Shown one piece after another: positions 18,827 to 28,168 of a DNA stretch of 64,000 nt. A model generated the notes under the pieces. That model worked only from the letters and a program-made list of their open reading frames with translations, was not told the origin of the DNA and ran no database searches. The position numbers and the translations under genes were made by a program. The stretch's first letter is position 1. The number at the start of each line of letters is the position of its first letter. The DNA is from Saccharothrix saharensis (GTDB lineage: Bacteria > Actinomycetota > Actinomycetes > Mycobacteriales > Pseudonocardiaceae): positions 6,831,386 to 6,895,385 of the forward strand of contig NZ_VFPP01000001.1 in NCBI RefSeq assembly GCF_006716745.1. Direction: 5' to 3'.

Positions 18827-18894
18827 TCGGTAATCCGGCCTTATCGCGGGGAGTTTCCGGGGAAACCGCCCCCGCTAATCGTGAGGTGTTCTTC

Positions 18895-20100
18895 TCAGGG
18901 CCCCACGTAGTTTTGGGCAAAATAGCCGGCGGACGAACCGGAGGCGATGAGGTGTTCGAGCCTGGCTTGACCCAAACGGCTCAGGAACGGCTCCGGCGAA
19001 CGGTGGATCATGAACACCATCCACTGCGAGAACTCCTGCGCACGCCACACGCGTCGCAGGCACACCTCGGAGTAGCTCCGCAGGCCCGTCTCATCACCCG
19101 TTCGGTGGTAGCGGGTCACGGCGTCGGCGAGCACCTCGGCGTCGTGCAACGCGAGGTTCATTCCCTTTGCCCCCACCGGGGTGATGATGTGCGCGGCGTC
19201 GCCGAGCAGGTACAGCGTGCCGTGGTTCATTGGTTCGACCACGTGGCTGCGCATGTCCAGGATGCGCTTCTCGACGATGCGGCCTTCGGTCAGCTTCCAG
19301 TCGGAGTCCCGCAGCGCGAGCCGCTTGTGCAGCTCCGACCACACGCGCTCGTCCGGCCAGTTGTCCACCGTGTCGTCCACCGGGACCTGGAGGTAGTAGC
19401 GCGAGACCGTGGAACTGCGGAGCATATGACCCGCGAATCCGTCCGGGTGCAGCGCGTAAATCACCTTGTGGGTGGACGGCGGGGCCTCGGCGAGGACGCT
19501 CAGCCACTCGATGCCGTGCTGGTGGCTGAACTCCTGCACCGCGCCCGCCGGGATGCTCTGCCGCGTCACGCCGTGGAACCCGTCCGCGCCGGCGATGAAC
19601 GAGCAGTCGAGCCGCTCGCGCGTCCCGTCGGCGTTCGTCCAGGTCAGAGCCGGTTCACTGGACTCGATGCCGTGCAGCTGGACGTCCGTGACACCCCACC
19701 GGACATCGCCTCCCCGTTCGTCGACGTAGTGCCGCACGAGGTCCTGGACGACCTCCTGCTGCGGGTAGATGTAGTGGGTCTGGCCGTCGTACAGGGTGGC
19801 GTAGTCCACCTCGTACGCCTCGCCGTTCACCCGGAATTCGCACGCGCCGTGCCTGTCCGCCTCTTGGAGCAACCTGTCCGCGAGGCCGTGCTCGGTCAAC
19901 ATTTGCACCGCACGGTGCTCCAACACCCCGGCGCGCGGCCGGGTCTCGATGTACTCGCGGGTGCCTTTTTCCAGCACCACGCAGGGGATTCCCGCCTCGC
20001 GGAGCAGGTTCCCCAAGGTCAATCCCGCGGGGCCCGCTCCGACGATGCCCACCGGGCGCCGGTTGCTCTGTACGGCCCATTCCGCGTCAAGATCGCTCAC
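18895..20100 (-). CDS. pobA: 4-hydroxybenzoate 3-monooxygenase
   Basis: PobA is an FAD and NAD(P)H-dependent hydroxylase that turns 4-hydroxybenzoate into protocatechuate, the entry to the beta-ketoadipate pathway. The 401-residue protein shows the FAD-binding GIVGAGPAGLTLG near residue 17, the GADGFHGVTR motif and the GDAAHIITPVGAKGMNLALHDAE motif. RPRAGVLEHRAVQML is typical of this subgroup of aromatic hydroxylases. GTG 20100 is preferred because GGTTGGGG lies six bases before it; an upstream GTG at 20142 lacks a ribosome site. It is divergent from the substrate-binding protein gene and convergent with the transporter genes, which suggests one uptake-oxidation unit. Confidence 0.9.
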   Translation of the reverse strand: MSDLDAEWAVQSNRRPVGIVGAGPAGLTLGNLLREAGIPCVVLEKGTREYIETRPRAGVLEHRAVQMLTEHGLADRLLQEADRHGACEFRVNGEAYEVDYATLYDGQTHYIYPQQEVVQDLVRHYVDERGGDVRWGVTDVQLHGIESSEPALTWTNADGTRERLDCSFIAGADGFHGVTRQSIPAGAVQEFSHQHGIEWLSVLAEAPPSTHKVIYALHPDGFAGHMLRSSTVSRYYLQVPVDDTVDNWPDERVWSELHKRLALRDSDWKLTEGRIVEKRILDMRSHVVEPMNHGTLYLLGDAAHIITPVGAKGMNLALHDAEVLADAVTRYHRTGDETGLRSYSEVCLRRVWRAQEFSQWMVFMIHRSPEPFLSRLGQARLEHLIASGSSAGYFAQNYVGP

Positions 20101-20190
20101 CGCATACCCCAACCTCTGGACAGCCTGTGCAAAGATGCTCACCGAAGGTAGTGGATCAGCCTTCGAGTGTCGGTCGACTGGGGTCTTGCC

Positions 20191-20218
20191 GAACCGCTCG
20201 TGTCACTTTGAGTGGTTC
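20191..20218. promoter_or_regulatory. Imperfect inverted repeat in the pobA / binding-protein intergenic region
   Basis: GAACCGCTC (20191-20199) and GAGTGGTTC (20210-20218) are complementary at eight of nine positions across a 10-nt gap. The position between divergent pobA and the substrate-binding gene suits a shared operator. The regulator is not encoded next door. Confidence 0.3.
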
Positions 20219-20285
20219 CGCAGTGCCTCTGTCGCCCGTGCATCCTGCCCCCGCAAAGTCGTCACTCCAACAGGAGATGCCCCCC

Positions 20286-21311
20286 ATGACTCGAAGAGTC
20301 GGCCTCTCGGCACGAAGGATCTTCGGCGTTGTCTCCGCGGTCGCGATGCTCGCCGTCGTCTCCGGCTGCGGACTCCTCGGCGGTTCCGAGGAGAAGCCCA
20401 CCGAGGCCGCCGCCGCACCGGGCAAGGTCGAAAAGGCCAAGATCACCCTTGGCCTGCTCCCCATCCTCGACGTCGCGTCGGTCCACGTCGCGATCCAGAA
20501 GGGATACTTCAAGGAGGAGGGTCTCGAGGTAGAGGCCAAGATCATCCAGGGTGGCGCCGCGGCCATCCCCGGCTTGGTCAACGGCGAGCTCGACATCTCC
20601 TTCGGCAACTGGGTGTCGTTCTTCGCCGCCGAGGCGAAGGAGACCGCGAAGAGCGTCGACGGCCTCAAGCTCGTCAGCGACGGCTACCAGGCCAAGCCGG
20701 AGATGTTCCTGATCCTGGCCAAGTCCGACTCGCCGATCAAGTCGCCCAAGGACCTCGAGGGCAAGACCATCGCGATCAACACGTTCAAGAACATCGCCGA
20801 GCTCACCGCCAAGGCCACGCTGGAAGCCAACGACGTCGACCCCTCCAAGGTGACGTTCAAGGAGTTCGCGTTCCCCGACATGGAGGCCGCGGTCCAGAAC
20901 GGCACGGTGGACGCCGCCTTCATGGTGGAGCCGTTCATCAGCCGGGCCCAGCGGTCCAGCGGCCAGATCACCGTGCTCGACGCGGCGTCCGGCCCGACCG
21001 CGGACATCCCGATCGCGGGCTACGCCACGACCGGCAAGTTCGTGAAGGAGAACCCGAACACCGTCGCCGCGTTCCAGCGCGCGATGGCGAAGGGCCAGCG
21101 CGACGCGGCGGACCGCCCCACGGTCGAGCCGCTGCTGGTCGAGTACGCGAAGGTCGACAAGGAAACCGCCAGCCTCGTGCACTTCGGCGAGTTCCCGACC
21201 ACGCTCGACGCCACCCGCCTGCAGCGCGTGGCGGGCCTGATGCGAACCTACGGCTTGCTCGAGAAGGACTTCGACGTCAAGCCGATGTTGGTCGCCACGT
21301 CGGGTAGCTGA
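20286..21311 (+). CDS. ABC transporter substrate-binding lipoprotein, NMT1/SsuA-like
   Basis: This 341-residue secreted lipoprotein has a basic start MTRRVGLSARR, a hydrophobic core, and a lipobox VVSGC with the acylated Cys near residue 28. The mature domain (LGLLPILDVASVHVAIQKGYF, GLEVEAKIIQGGAAAIPGLVNGELDISFGN) is the NMT1/nitrate-sulfonate type II binding fold. It is the only binding protein near the permease and ATPase genes of the same transporter class, so it likely completes that system although separated by pobA. ATG 20286 follows CAGGAG at nine bases; ATG 20277 is closer and less likely. Confidence 0.87.
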   Translation: MTRRVGLSARRIFGVVSAVAMLAVVSGCGLLGGSEEKPTEAAAAPGKVEKAKITLGLLPILDVASVHVAIQKGYFKEEGLEVEAKIIQGGAAAIPGLVNGELDISFGNWVSFFAAEAKETAKSVDGLKLVSDGYQAKPEMFLILAKSDSPIKSPKDLEGKTIAINTFKNIAELTAKATLEANDVDPSKVTFKEFAFPDMEAAVQNGTVDAAFMVEPFISRAQRSSGQITVLDAASGPTADIPIAGYATTGKFVKENPNTVAAFQRAMAKGQRDAADRPTVEPLLVEYAKVDKETASLVHFGEFPTTLDATRLQRVAGLMRTYGLLEKDFDVKPMLVATSGS

Positions 21312-21317
21312 TCCGGT

Positions 21318-21349
21318 GGGGGAGCCCGTCGTCGGGGCCGGGCTCCCCC
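21318..21349 (+). terminator. Rho-independent-like terminator
   Basis: GGGGGAGCCC (21318-21327) pairs perfectly with GGGCTCCCCC (21340-21349) around a 12-nt loop, six bases after the binding-protein stop. It is followed by a T-containing stretch. Confidence 0.65.
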
Positions 21350-21566
21350 TCGGGTGTTTCCTGTTCGGGTCGAGGGCGTGAAATAACCATGACCGCCGGT
21401 TAGCGATCGTTTAGCGCGTCCAGGTGTGGCTCGCGCGACAATGGTTGATTCGCAAACTACCGGCTTCCTCGTCCGAACGGCGGTATGACTCGGCGGATTT
21501 TTCCACCAAGATCCACCGGGTTTGTAGGGATGTGTCGTTTCACCCGGGCTGGGGAGTGTGCTGACG

Positions 21567-24500
21567 GTGCGCGGTCACGACGACCACGCCTCCGGGAGAG
21601 ATCCGGAGCGGATTCAACTCGACGCGGGCGCCGCGAGCAGCGGTCCGCCCGACTCGGGACCGAGCACAGGCGCCGTGCCCGCCGACCGGGGCGTGTCCCG
21701 GTGGCGACTGCGGAACTGGCGCCTGCGCAGCAAGCTGGCCGTGGTGCTCCTGGTGCCCGCGCTGAGCACGCTGACCCTCGCCGGGCTGAGGTTGAACACC
21801 CAGCTGGACGACGTGGAGCTGTTCGGCCAGGTCCAGCGGGAGCTCCAGCTGTCCGCCCAGGTGGCGGCGGTGTCCGACGCCCTGCAACTGGAGCGCGACG
21901 CCGCGGTCTGGTTCGTCGCGGGCGGTCGGCGGGACAACGCGGGCGAGCTGCAGACGCGGTCCAGCAAGGTCGACGCCGAGGTGGGCAGGCTGCGCGACGT
22001 CGCGGCCGCCACGACGGGCGTCGACGACGCGGTGCGCGAGTCGTTCCAGAAGTCGTTGCAGTCGCTGGACGGCCTCAACGCGCTGCGGAACACGGTGACC
22101 ACCACCAAGTACCCGGACATCTCGGTGCACAGCGCCTACGGCCAGGTGCTGGCCGCGCTGGCGCAGGTGCACCGGGCGACCGCGAGCAGCCTGAGCAACG
22201 AGACGATCACGCCGTTGGCGGGCGCCAACCTCGCGCTGTACTCGGCGAAGGAGCAGCTGTCCCAGCAGAACTCGATCCTGCTGTCCGCGGCCAAGCGCGG
22301 CGAGTTCGCGCCCGGCCAGGCCAACGCGCTGCGCGCCGCGCAGTCCAGGCTGGACGCCGCCATGACCGACTTCGCCGGCACCGCGAGCCAGGAGAACCGC
22401 CAGCTGCTGTCGGACACCGTGTCCGGCACGCCGGTGGACGCCCGCAACAGCCTCGTGCAGCTCGCGCTGGTGCAGCAGAACGACACCAACGAGGTGTCCA
22501 TCTCGGACGGTGACGTGATGGCGGTCGGCGAGCAGACCGCCGCGCTGCTGCGCGAGGTGTCGCAGGACATCGAGCGGCAGGCGGACAAGGCGGCGATCGA
22601 GCTGACCGAGGCCGCCCGCGCGTCCGCGTGGCGTGACGCGGCACTGGTCGCGGCGGCGCTGGTGATCGCGTTCGCCCTCATGGCCTTCGTCGCCCGCTCG
22701 ATGCTGACGCCGCTGCGCGTGCTGCGCCGCACCGCGTTGGACGTGGCCCGCAACCGCCTGCCCGACGCGATCAAGCGGATCCGGACGCACCGCGACCCGG
22801 CCCGTGCCGCGGAGGAGGCGCTGGTGCCGGTGCCGATCAACACGACCGAGGAGGTCGGCCAGGTGGCGCGGGCGTTCGACGCCGTGCAGCGCGAAGCCGT
22901 CCGCCTCGCGGTCGAGCAGGTGGCGCTGCGCGCGAACGTCAACGACATGTTCATCAACCTGTCCCGGCGCTCGCAGGCGCTGGTCGAGCGGCAGATCACC
23001 GTCATCGACCGGCTGGAGCAGGACGAGCAGGACCCCGACCAGCTGGCCAGCCTGTTCGAGCTGGACCACCTGGCCACCCAGATGCGCCGCAACAGCGAGA
23101 ACCTGCTGGTGCTCTCCGGCACCACGGTCAACCGCCGCGTCACCCGGCCGGTGCCGATCTCCGAGGTGCTCGGCGCCGCGGTGTCCGAGGTCGAGAAGTA
23201 CGCCCGGATCCAGATCGCGCCCGCGCCGGAGCTCAAGGTCCAGGGCCGCGTGGTCAACGACCTCGCGCACCTCATCGCCGAGCTGCTGGACAACGCGACC
23301 GCGTTCTCCAAGCCCACCACCAAGGTGACCGTGCGGGCCATCGAGACCCGGCGCGGCGAGGTGTCCATCCGCATCCACGACCGCGGTGTCGGCATGCAGG
23401 AGCAGGACGTCGTAGAGGCCAACACCAAGCTCGCCGACCCACCCGAGGTCGACGTGTCGGTGGCCCGCGAGATGGGCCTGTACGTGGTCGGCCAGCTCGC
23501 CAAGCGGCACAACATCCGGGTCACGTTGAGCAACAACGACGACATAGAGGGTGGCGTTACGGCGCAGGTCGTGCTCCCGGTCGACCTGCTGCACCGCGGC
23601 CCCGAGCCGGTCGCGCCCCGCCCGGTGCCCGCGGCGCTGCCGCAGCGCCAGGCCGTGCCGCAGCTGGAGGACAGCGGCGTCGGCGTGCTGGCCGGCGTGC
23701 CCAAGTGGACGCCGGAGATCGCGCCCGGCGGCTACGCACCGCTGGACCTGCCCGCGACGACGGGCCCGCAGGTCGTGCACACGCACGAGGTGGAGCCCGG
23801 CGGGTTCTTCCAGCTCGAGCAGACCCCGGTGGACGACCTGTTCACCGCCACCGTGACCGAGACCGTGCCGCCGCCCGGCGACGAGGTGCCGGACTACTCC
23901 TACCCGCCGCAGGCCGCCGCGGCTGCCGCGCCCGCGCCCGTCGTGGTCGAGGAGGAGGACGACGCCTCCACCCAGCGGCTGCCGATCTACGAGGACGTGC
24001 TGTCGCGCTGGTTCCAGGGCGGCGAGGCCGAGAACGGCGCCGTGCGCGGCGAGCTGGGCGAGCACCGGCAGCCCGCCGCGCCGCCGGAGACCGCGTCCGA
24101 GAAGACGATGTTCGCCGACCGCGCCGAGCTGATGGGCACGGACGGCGGCGGCCACGAGGGCACCGCGTCGGAGCAGACCGCCTACACCGACCGGTCGGAC
24201 CTGATCACGCCGCCCGCGCCGGCGGCCAAGCCGACGCCGCCCGCGCCGCGCGGGTCCACCCCGGCCGGTCTGCCCAAGCGCGAGCCCGCGCCCTCGGCGA
24301 TCCCCTCGTCCGGCGCGTCGTCGACGCCCGGCTGGGGCGCCGCGGCGGACGACAGCTGGACCGCGGCGTCCAGCGCCCTCAAGGCGCCGGTCGACGACAC
24401 GACGACCGCGGGCCTGCCCAAGCGGGTCCCCAAGGCGCGCCTGATGCCGGGGTCGCTCTCCGCGCCCGCGCCGCGCGCCGGTGCCGCCCCGGCGGCGCAG

Positions 24501-24704
24501 CCCGCCAACGGCGCCGCGCCGTCGGGCGTGGCGACCGCCGCACCGCCGCGCCGGTCCGCCGACCGGTTGCGCCAGCGCTTCGCCACCTACCAGCGCGGTG
24601 TGCAGCTCGGCCGCCAGGCGGGTGACGACACGGGCATGCCGTGGGAAGGCCTGCCGTTCGGCAACGAGGACAACACCGGTAATCAGACCAAGGAGCAGAA
24701 GTGA
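21567..24704 (+). CDS. Nitrate-sensor-like membrane histidine kinase (conservon CvnA type)
   Basis: This 1045-residue sensor has an N-terminal membrane helix (KLAVVLLVPALSTLTLAG), an extracellular all-helical NIT-type sensory domain (about residues 75-345), a second helix (DAALVAAALVIAFALMAFVA), and a HAMP segment with MLTPLRVLRRTALDVARNRL. An unusual kinase core follows: FINLSRRSQALVERQ in the His-box place (no phospho-accepting His there), then ATPase motifs NDLAHLIAELLDNATAFS and VRIHDRGVGM-like residues. About 370 residues of Pro/Ala-rich tail close the protein. This is the CvnA architecture that relays to roadblock and GTPase partners. GTG 21567 is chosen for its spacing from GGGGAG at 21551. 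Confidence 0.85.
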   Translation: MRGHDDHASGRDPERIQLDAGAASSGPPDSGPSTGAVPADRGVSRWRLRNWRLRSKLAVVLLVPALSTLTLAGLRLNTQLDDVELFGQVQRELQLSAQVAAVSDALQLERDAAVWFVAGGRRDNAGELQTRSSKVDAEVGRLRDVAAATTGVDDAVRESFQKSLQSLDGLNALRNTVTTTKYPDISVHSAYGQVLAALAQVHRATASSLSNETITPLAGANLALYSAKEQLSQQNSILLSAAKRGEFAPGQANALRAAQSRLDAAMTDFAGTASQENRQLLSDTVSGTPVDARNSLVQLALVQQNDTNEVSISDGDVMAVGEQTAALLREVSQDIERQADKAAIELTEAARASAWRDAALVAAALVIAFALMAFVARSMLTPLRVLRRTALDVARNRLPDAIKRIRTHRDPARAAEEALVPVPINTTEEVGQVARAFDAVQREAVRLAVEQVALRANVNDMFINLSRRSQALVERQITVIDRLEQDEQDPDQLASLFELDHLATQMRRNSENLLVLSGTTVNRRVTRPVPISEVLGAAVSEVEKYARIQIAPAPELKVQGRVVNDLAHLIAELLDNATAFSKPTTKVTVRAIETRRGEVSIRIHDRGVGMQEQDVVEANTKLADPPEVDVSVAREMGLYVVGQLAKRHNIRVTLSNNDDIEGGVTAQVVLPVDLLHRGPEPVAPRPVPAALPQRQAVPQLEDSGVGVLAGVPKWTPEIAPGGYAPLDLPATTGPQVVHTHEVEPGGFFQLEQTPVDDLFTATVTETVPPPGDEVPDYSYPPQAAAAAAPAPVVVEEEDDASTQRLPIYEDVLSRWFQGGEAENGAVRGELGEHRQPAAPPETASEKTMFADRAELMGTDGGGHEGTASEQTAYTDRSDLITPPAPAAKPTPPAPRGSTPAGLPKREPAPSAIPSSGASSTPGWGAAADDSWTAASSALKAPVDDTTTAGLPKRVPKARLMPGSLSAPAPRAGAAPAAQPANGAAPSGVATAAPPRRSADRLRQRFATYQRGVQLGRQAGDDTGMPWEGLPFGNEDNTGNQTKEQK

Positions 24705-25123
24705 CCACCGCAACCGAGGAACTCGACAACTTCAGTTGGCTGGTCGATGACTTCGTCGCCCGGGTCGCGGGCGTCGCGCACGCGATCGTGGTCTCCGCGG
24801 ACGGCCTGTTGCTCGCGTCCTCGGAGCGGTTGCCGATCGACCGCGCCGAGCAGCTCGCGGCCGTCGCGTCGGGCCTGGTCAGCCTGAACCTCGGCGCGGC
24901 GCGCTGCTTCGAGGCGGGCGACGTCAAGCAGACCGTGGTGGAGATGGAGCGGGGCTACCTGTTCCTGATGTCGATCAGCGACGGCTCGTGCCTGGCCGTG
25001 CTGGCCGCGCCGAACTGCGACATCGGCCTCATCGGCTACGCCATGACGCGGCTGGTCGAGCGGGTCGGCGTCCAGCTCACCCCGGAGATCCGCTCGCAGC
25101 TGCACGTCGCCATGCGCGGCTGA
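24701..25123 (+). CDS. Roadblock/LC7-domain protein (CvnB type)
   Basis: This 140-residue protein is a single roadblock/LC7 domain: FSWLVDDFVARVAGVAHAIVVSADGLLLASSERL and MERGYLFLMSISDGSCLAVLA are the hallmark strands and helices. In actinomycete conservons CvnB binds the kinase-like CvnA and acts as a regulator of the small GTPase CvnD. The GTG start overlaps the kinase stop. The member that usually follows (DUF742, CvnC) is missing; only 47 bases separate this gene from the GTPase. Confidence 0.88.
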   Translation: MTTATEELDNFSWLVDDFVARVAGVAHAIVVSADGLLLASSERLPIDRAEQLAAVASGLVSLNLGAARCFEAGDVKQTVVEMERGYLFLMSISDGSCLAVLAAPNCDIGLIGYAMTRLVERVGVQLTPEIRSQLHVAMRG

Positions 25124-25170
25124 GGTCCCACCACCCGGCGAGGTCCTACTACTAGGGAAAGCAGAGCAAC

Positions 25171-25767
25171 ATGAGCGGTGGCGCTCCCGGACGGCCGGGG
25201 TCACCCGCGGCGAGCCTGACCGTCACGTCGACGAAGATCGTGGTGGCCGGCGGGTTCGGTGTCGGCAAGACGACCTTCGTCGGGTCGGTGTCGGAAATCG
25301 TGCCGCTGACCACCGAGGCGGTGATGACCGAGGCCAGCGTCGGCGTGGACGACCTGTCGGCGACGCCGAACAAGATGACCACCACGGTGGCAATGGACTT
25401 CGGCCGGGTGTCGCTGGACAGCGACCTGATCCTCTACCTGTTCGGCACACCGGGCCAGCACCGGTTCTGGTTCATGTGGGACGACCTGGTGCGCGGCGCG
25501 ATCGGCGCCGTGGTGCTGGTCGACACCCGCAGGCTGTCCGACGCGTTCGCCTCGATCGACTTCTTCGAGGACCGCGAGCTGCCGTACGTGGTGGGCGTGA
25601 ACTGCTTCGACGGCCTGCTGCACCACCGCATCGAGGACATCCGGGAGGCGCTGACGATCGACCAGTCGGTGCCGATCGTGCCCTGCGACGCGCGCAACCG
25701 GCAGTCGACCAAGCAGACGCTGATCACGTTGGTGCAGCACGCGATGCGGCAGCCGACGTTCGCCTGA
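25171..25767 (+). CDS. Small Ras-like GTPase (CvnD type)
   Basis: This 198-residue protein is an actinobacterial small GTP-binding protein with P-loop GGFGVGKTTFVGS (about residues 28-40), switch II DXXG variant LFGTPGQHRFW, and NCFD in the NKxD position, where the Lys is replaced. These features match the CvnD/MglA-like family of conservons. ATG 25171 follows AGGGAAAG. It closes the kinase-roadblock-GTPase operon, and the next gene is separated by a strong hairpin. Confidence 0.86.
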   Translation: MSGGAPGRPGSPAASLTVTSTKIVVAGGFGVGKTTFVGSVSEIVPLTTEAVMTEASVGVDDLSATPNKMTTTVAMDFGRVSLDSDLILYLFGTPGQHRFWFMWDDLVRGAIGAVVLVDTRRLSDAFASIDFFEDRELPYVVGVNCFDGLLHHRIEDIREALTIDQSVPIVPCDARNRQSTKQTLITLVQHAMRQPTFA

Positions 25768-25776
25768 TCCACCGCG

Positions 25777-25814
25777 CGGCGGGCCGCGGCCGGAAATCCG
25801 GTCGCGGCCCGCCG
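25777..25814 (+). terminator. 17-bp hairpin terminator after the conservon
   Basis: CGGCGGGCCGCGGCCGG (25777-25793) pairs with 25798-25814 with one mismatch across an AAAT loop. It lies ten bases after the GTPase stop and 23 before the next gene. Confidence 0.65.
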
Positions 25815-25837
25815 CCGTCCGGTTCACACTCGGCCGG

Positions 25838-26590
25838 GTGGCAGACGCCTTCGAAGACCCGGACCTGGCCGCCTACTACGACCTCATCAACCGGTGGGGC
25901 GAGGACGACCGCTTCTACCTGGACCTGGTGCTGGCCGCGGACGCCGTGCTGGACGTGGGCTGCGGCACGGGCACGCTGCTCAAGGGGGCGCGCGCCGCCG
26001 GGCACCGCGGCCGGCTGGTCGGGCTCGACCCGGCCGAGGGCATGCTGCTCCAGGCGCGCGACGCCCCCGACGTGGAGTGGGTGCGCGGCGACCTCGGCAC
26101 GGTCGCGTTCGACGGCGGGTTCGACCTGGTCGTGATGACCGGTCACGTGTTCCAGATCTTCCTCACCGACGACGAGGTGCGCGCGCAGTTCACCGCCGTC
26201 CGGCGGGCGCTCGGGCCGGACGGCCGGTTCGCGTTCGAGACCCGCAACCCCGGCGCGCGGGCGTGGGAGCGGTGGACCCCCGAGAACGGCACGGACATCG
26301 TCGGCCCCGACGGCGAGCGGGTGCGCGTCGAGCACCGCGTGGAGAGCGTGGTGGACGGCGTGGTGTGGATGACCGAGACGTTCAGCTGCCCCGACTGGCC
26401 CGAACCGCGCGTCGACCGGGGCGCGCTGCGGTTCATGACGGCGGACCGGATCGACGGGTTGCTGCGCGAGACCGGGTTCGAGGTGGCCGAGCGCTACGGG
26501 TACTGGGACCGGAGCCCGCTCACCGGCGGGAGCCGCGAGATCATCACGATCGCACGACCAGGTCCGCCTCCGGCAGCCGGCCGTCGCTGA
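25838..26590 (+). CDS. Class I SAM-dependent methyltransferase
   Basis: This 250-residue protein has the Rossmann methyltransferase motif I VLDVGCGTGTLL (about residues 37-48), motif II acidic residue in LVGLDPAEGML, and motif IV-like FDLVVMTGHVFQIF. The N-terminus AYYDLINRWGEDDRFY is typical of small-molecule methyltransferases of the methyltransferase type 11/25 group. The acceptor is unknown. GTG 25838 is used. The 3' end overlaps the convergent diguanylate-cyclase gene by 47 bases. Confidence 0.85.
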   Translation: MADAFEDPDLAAYYDLINRWGEDDRFYLDLVLAADAVLDVGCGTGTLLKGARAAGHRGRLVGLDPAEGMLLQARDAPDVEWVRGDLGTVAFDGGFDLVVMTGHVFQIFLTDDEVRAQFTAVRRALGPDGRFAFETRNPGARAWERWTPENGTDIVGPDGERVRVEHRVESVVDGVVWMTETFSCPDWPEPRVDRGALRFMTADRIDGLLRETGFEVAERYGYWDRSPLTGGSREIITIARPGPPPAAGRR

Positions 26591-28082
26591 CCACCAGCGC
26601 GCCGGCCGCCCGCACGAGCGGCAGCACGGCCGCCAACGCCTTGTGCGCCAGCGCTTCCTCCAGCGGCACGTCCGGTTCCACGCCGTGCAGCCCGTGCCGC
26701 TGCACGGCGGACAGCTCGGGCAGCGCGAACGTGAAGTCGTGCAGCAGGAGGCGCACCCCCATGCCCGCCAACGCGAACAGGTTGTCCTCGACCGCGTCCG
26801 GGTCCTCGGCGAGGGCGCGCGCGGACAGGCTCAGCCACAGCCGTTCCGGCGCGACACCCGACGAGCGGACCGCCTCCGCGACCGGCGCGGTCAGGTCGGG
26901 GTCGCGCGACTGGTCCGGGGACAGGTGGGTGAGCACCGGCAGGTCCTCGGCCGCGGCGAAGCCGCACGCCTCCTCCAGCACCCACTCGGCCAGTCGGCCG
27001 CCGATGCCGAGCTCGTCGGCGAACCGCAGGCACTCGGGGTGCGACACCGGACCGTACTCCGCCTCGTGCCACCGCAGCCTGGCCGCGAACGCGACCCGTT
27101 CGCCGTGCCGTTCCACCGGCAGGTAGTCCAGCGCGATCTCGCCGTTCTGCAGCGCGCCCGGCATGGTCGCGATCAACGACAGCCGGGCCCGGTCGCGGGC
27201 GTCCTGCCGGGCGTCGTAGATGCCCCACTGGCCCTTGCCGCCGGTCTCCGCGCGGCGCAACGTGCTGTGCGCCTGCCGCAGCAGCGCCATCGCGTCCGAA
27301 CCGCGGGCCGACGTGCGCACGAAACCCATGCCCGCGGACACGCCGACGCCGTGCCCGCCCAACGGCACCGGTTCGACCAGCACGGCCTCGATCGCCTCGG
27401 CCAGCGCGGAGATCCCCGGCGTGGTCGGCGAGTCCTCGATCAGCACGACGAACTCGTCACCGCCGATGCGCGCGACCGCGGCGCGCTCGCCGGCCACCAC
27501 CGCGGTCAACCGCCGCGCCACGACCTTGAGCAGCTCGTCACCCGCCTCGTAGCCGAGGCCGTCGTTGACGATGGCGACGCTGTCCACGTCCAGGTAGCAC
27601 AACGTGATCGACCCCGGCCGGCCCAGCGCCTCCTCCAGCCGGGGCAGGAAGCCCTGCCGGTTCGGCAGGCCGGTCAGCACGTCGTGTAAGGCCTGGTGGC
27701 GCAGGTAGTCGCTCAGCACCCGCTGCTCGGTGGTGTCCTCGACCACGGCGACGTACCAGCGCGGCCCGCCGTCGGCGTCGCGCACCACCGACAGCGCCAC
27801 GGTCGTCCACAGCGGATCGCCGGCCGCGTCGGTGAACCGCCGCTGCACCCGGACCTCGTCCCCGGCGAACGGCGTCGCGGTGACCAGGGCTTCGAGTTCC
27901 GGGGGCGGCAGCATCGCCTCCAGCGCCGGGTTCGCGCCGACCAGCGCGCCGCGCGCGTCGAAGATCGCGATGCCCGCCGTGGAGCCGACGAAGACCTGCC
28001 GGAACAGCTCCGGCAGCGCCCACGCCTCGACCGCCGCGGGAGCGCTTCCCTCGGCCGGGGTGACTCGGGCGGGCTCGGTCAT
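26544..28082 (-). CDS. PAS-GGDEF-degenerate EAL signalling protein
   Basis: This 512-residue protein has three domains. A PAS domain spans about residues 27-125 (STAGIAIFDARGALVGANPA and a PAC-like end). A GGDEF diguanylate cyclase domain has ALHDVLTGLPNRQGFL, YLDVDSVAIVNDGLGY and an intact IGGDEF. A C-terminal EAL-like domain has lost the catalytic signature: the ExLxR motif reads AARLR, and the usual DDFG and EGVE motifs are eroded. It should make cyclic di-GMP but not degrade it. No membrane helix is visible, so it is probably cytosolic. Confidence 0.87.
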   Translation of the reverse strand: MTEPARVTPAEGSAPAAVEAWALPELFRQVFVGSTAGIAIFDARGALVGANPALEAMLPPPELEALVTATPFAGDEVRVQRRFTDAAGDPLWTTVALSVVRDADGGPRWYVAVVEDTTEQRVLSDYLRHQALHDVLTGLPNRQGFLPRLEEALGRPGSITLCYLDVDSVAIVNDGLGYEAGDELLKVVARRLTAVVAGERAAVARIGGDEFVVLIEDSPTTPGISALAEAIEAVLVEPVPLGGHGVGVSAGMGFVRTSARGSDAMALLRQAHSTLRRAETGGKGQWGIYDARQDARDRARLSLIATMPGALQNGEIALDYLPVERHGERVAFAARLRWHEAEYGPVSHPECLRFADELGIGGRLAEWVLEEACGFAAAEDLPVLTHLSPDQSRDPDLTAPVAEAVRSSGVAPERLWLSLSARALAEDPDAVEDNLFALAGMGVRLLLHDFTFALPELSAVQRHGLHGVEPDVPLEEALAHKALAAVLPLVRAAGALVVSDGRLPEADLVVRS

Positions 28083-28168
28083 GTGGGGGTGTGCGGCGGT
28101 GGGTGAAGATCAGGTCAGTGCATCTTCCGGACCGCCGGCCACCGCCGTCAAGGTTTCACCCGGCCGGG

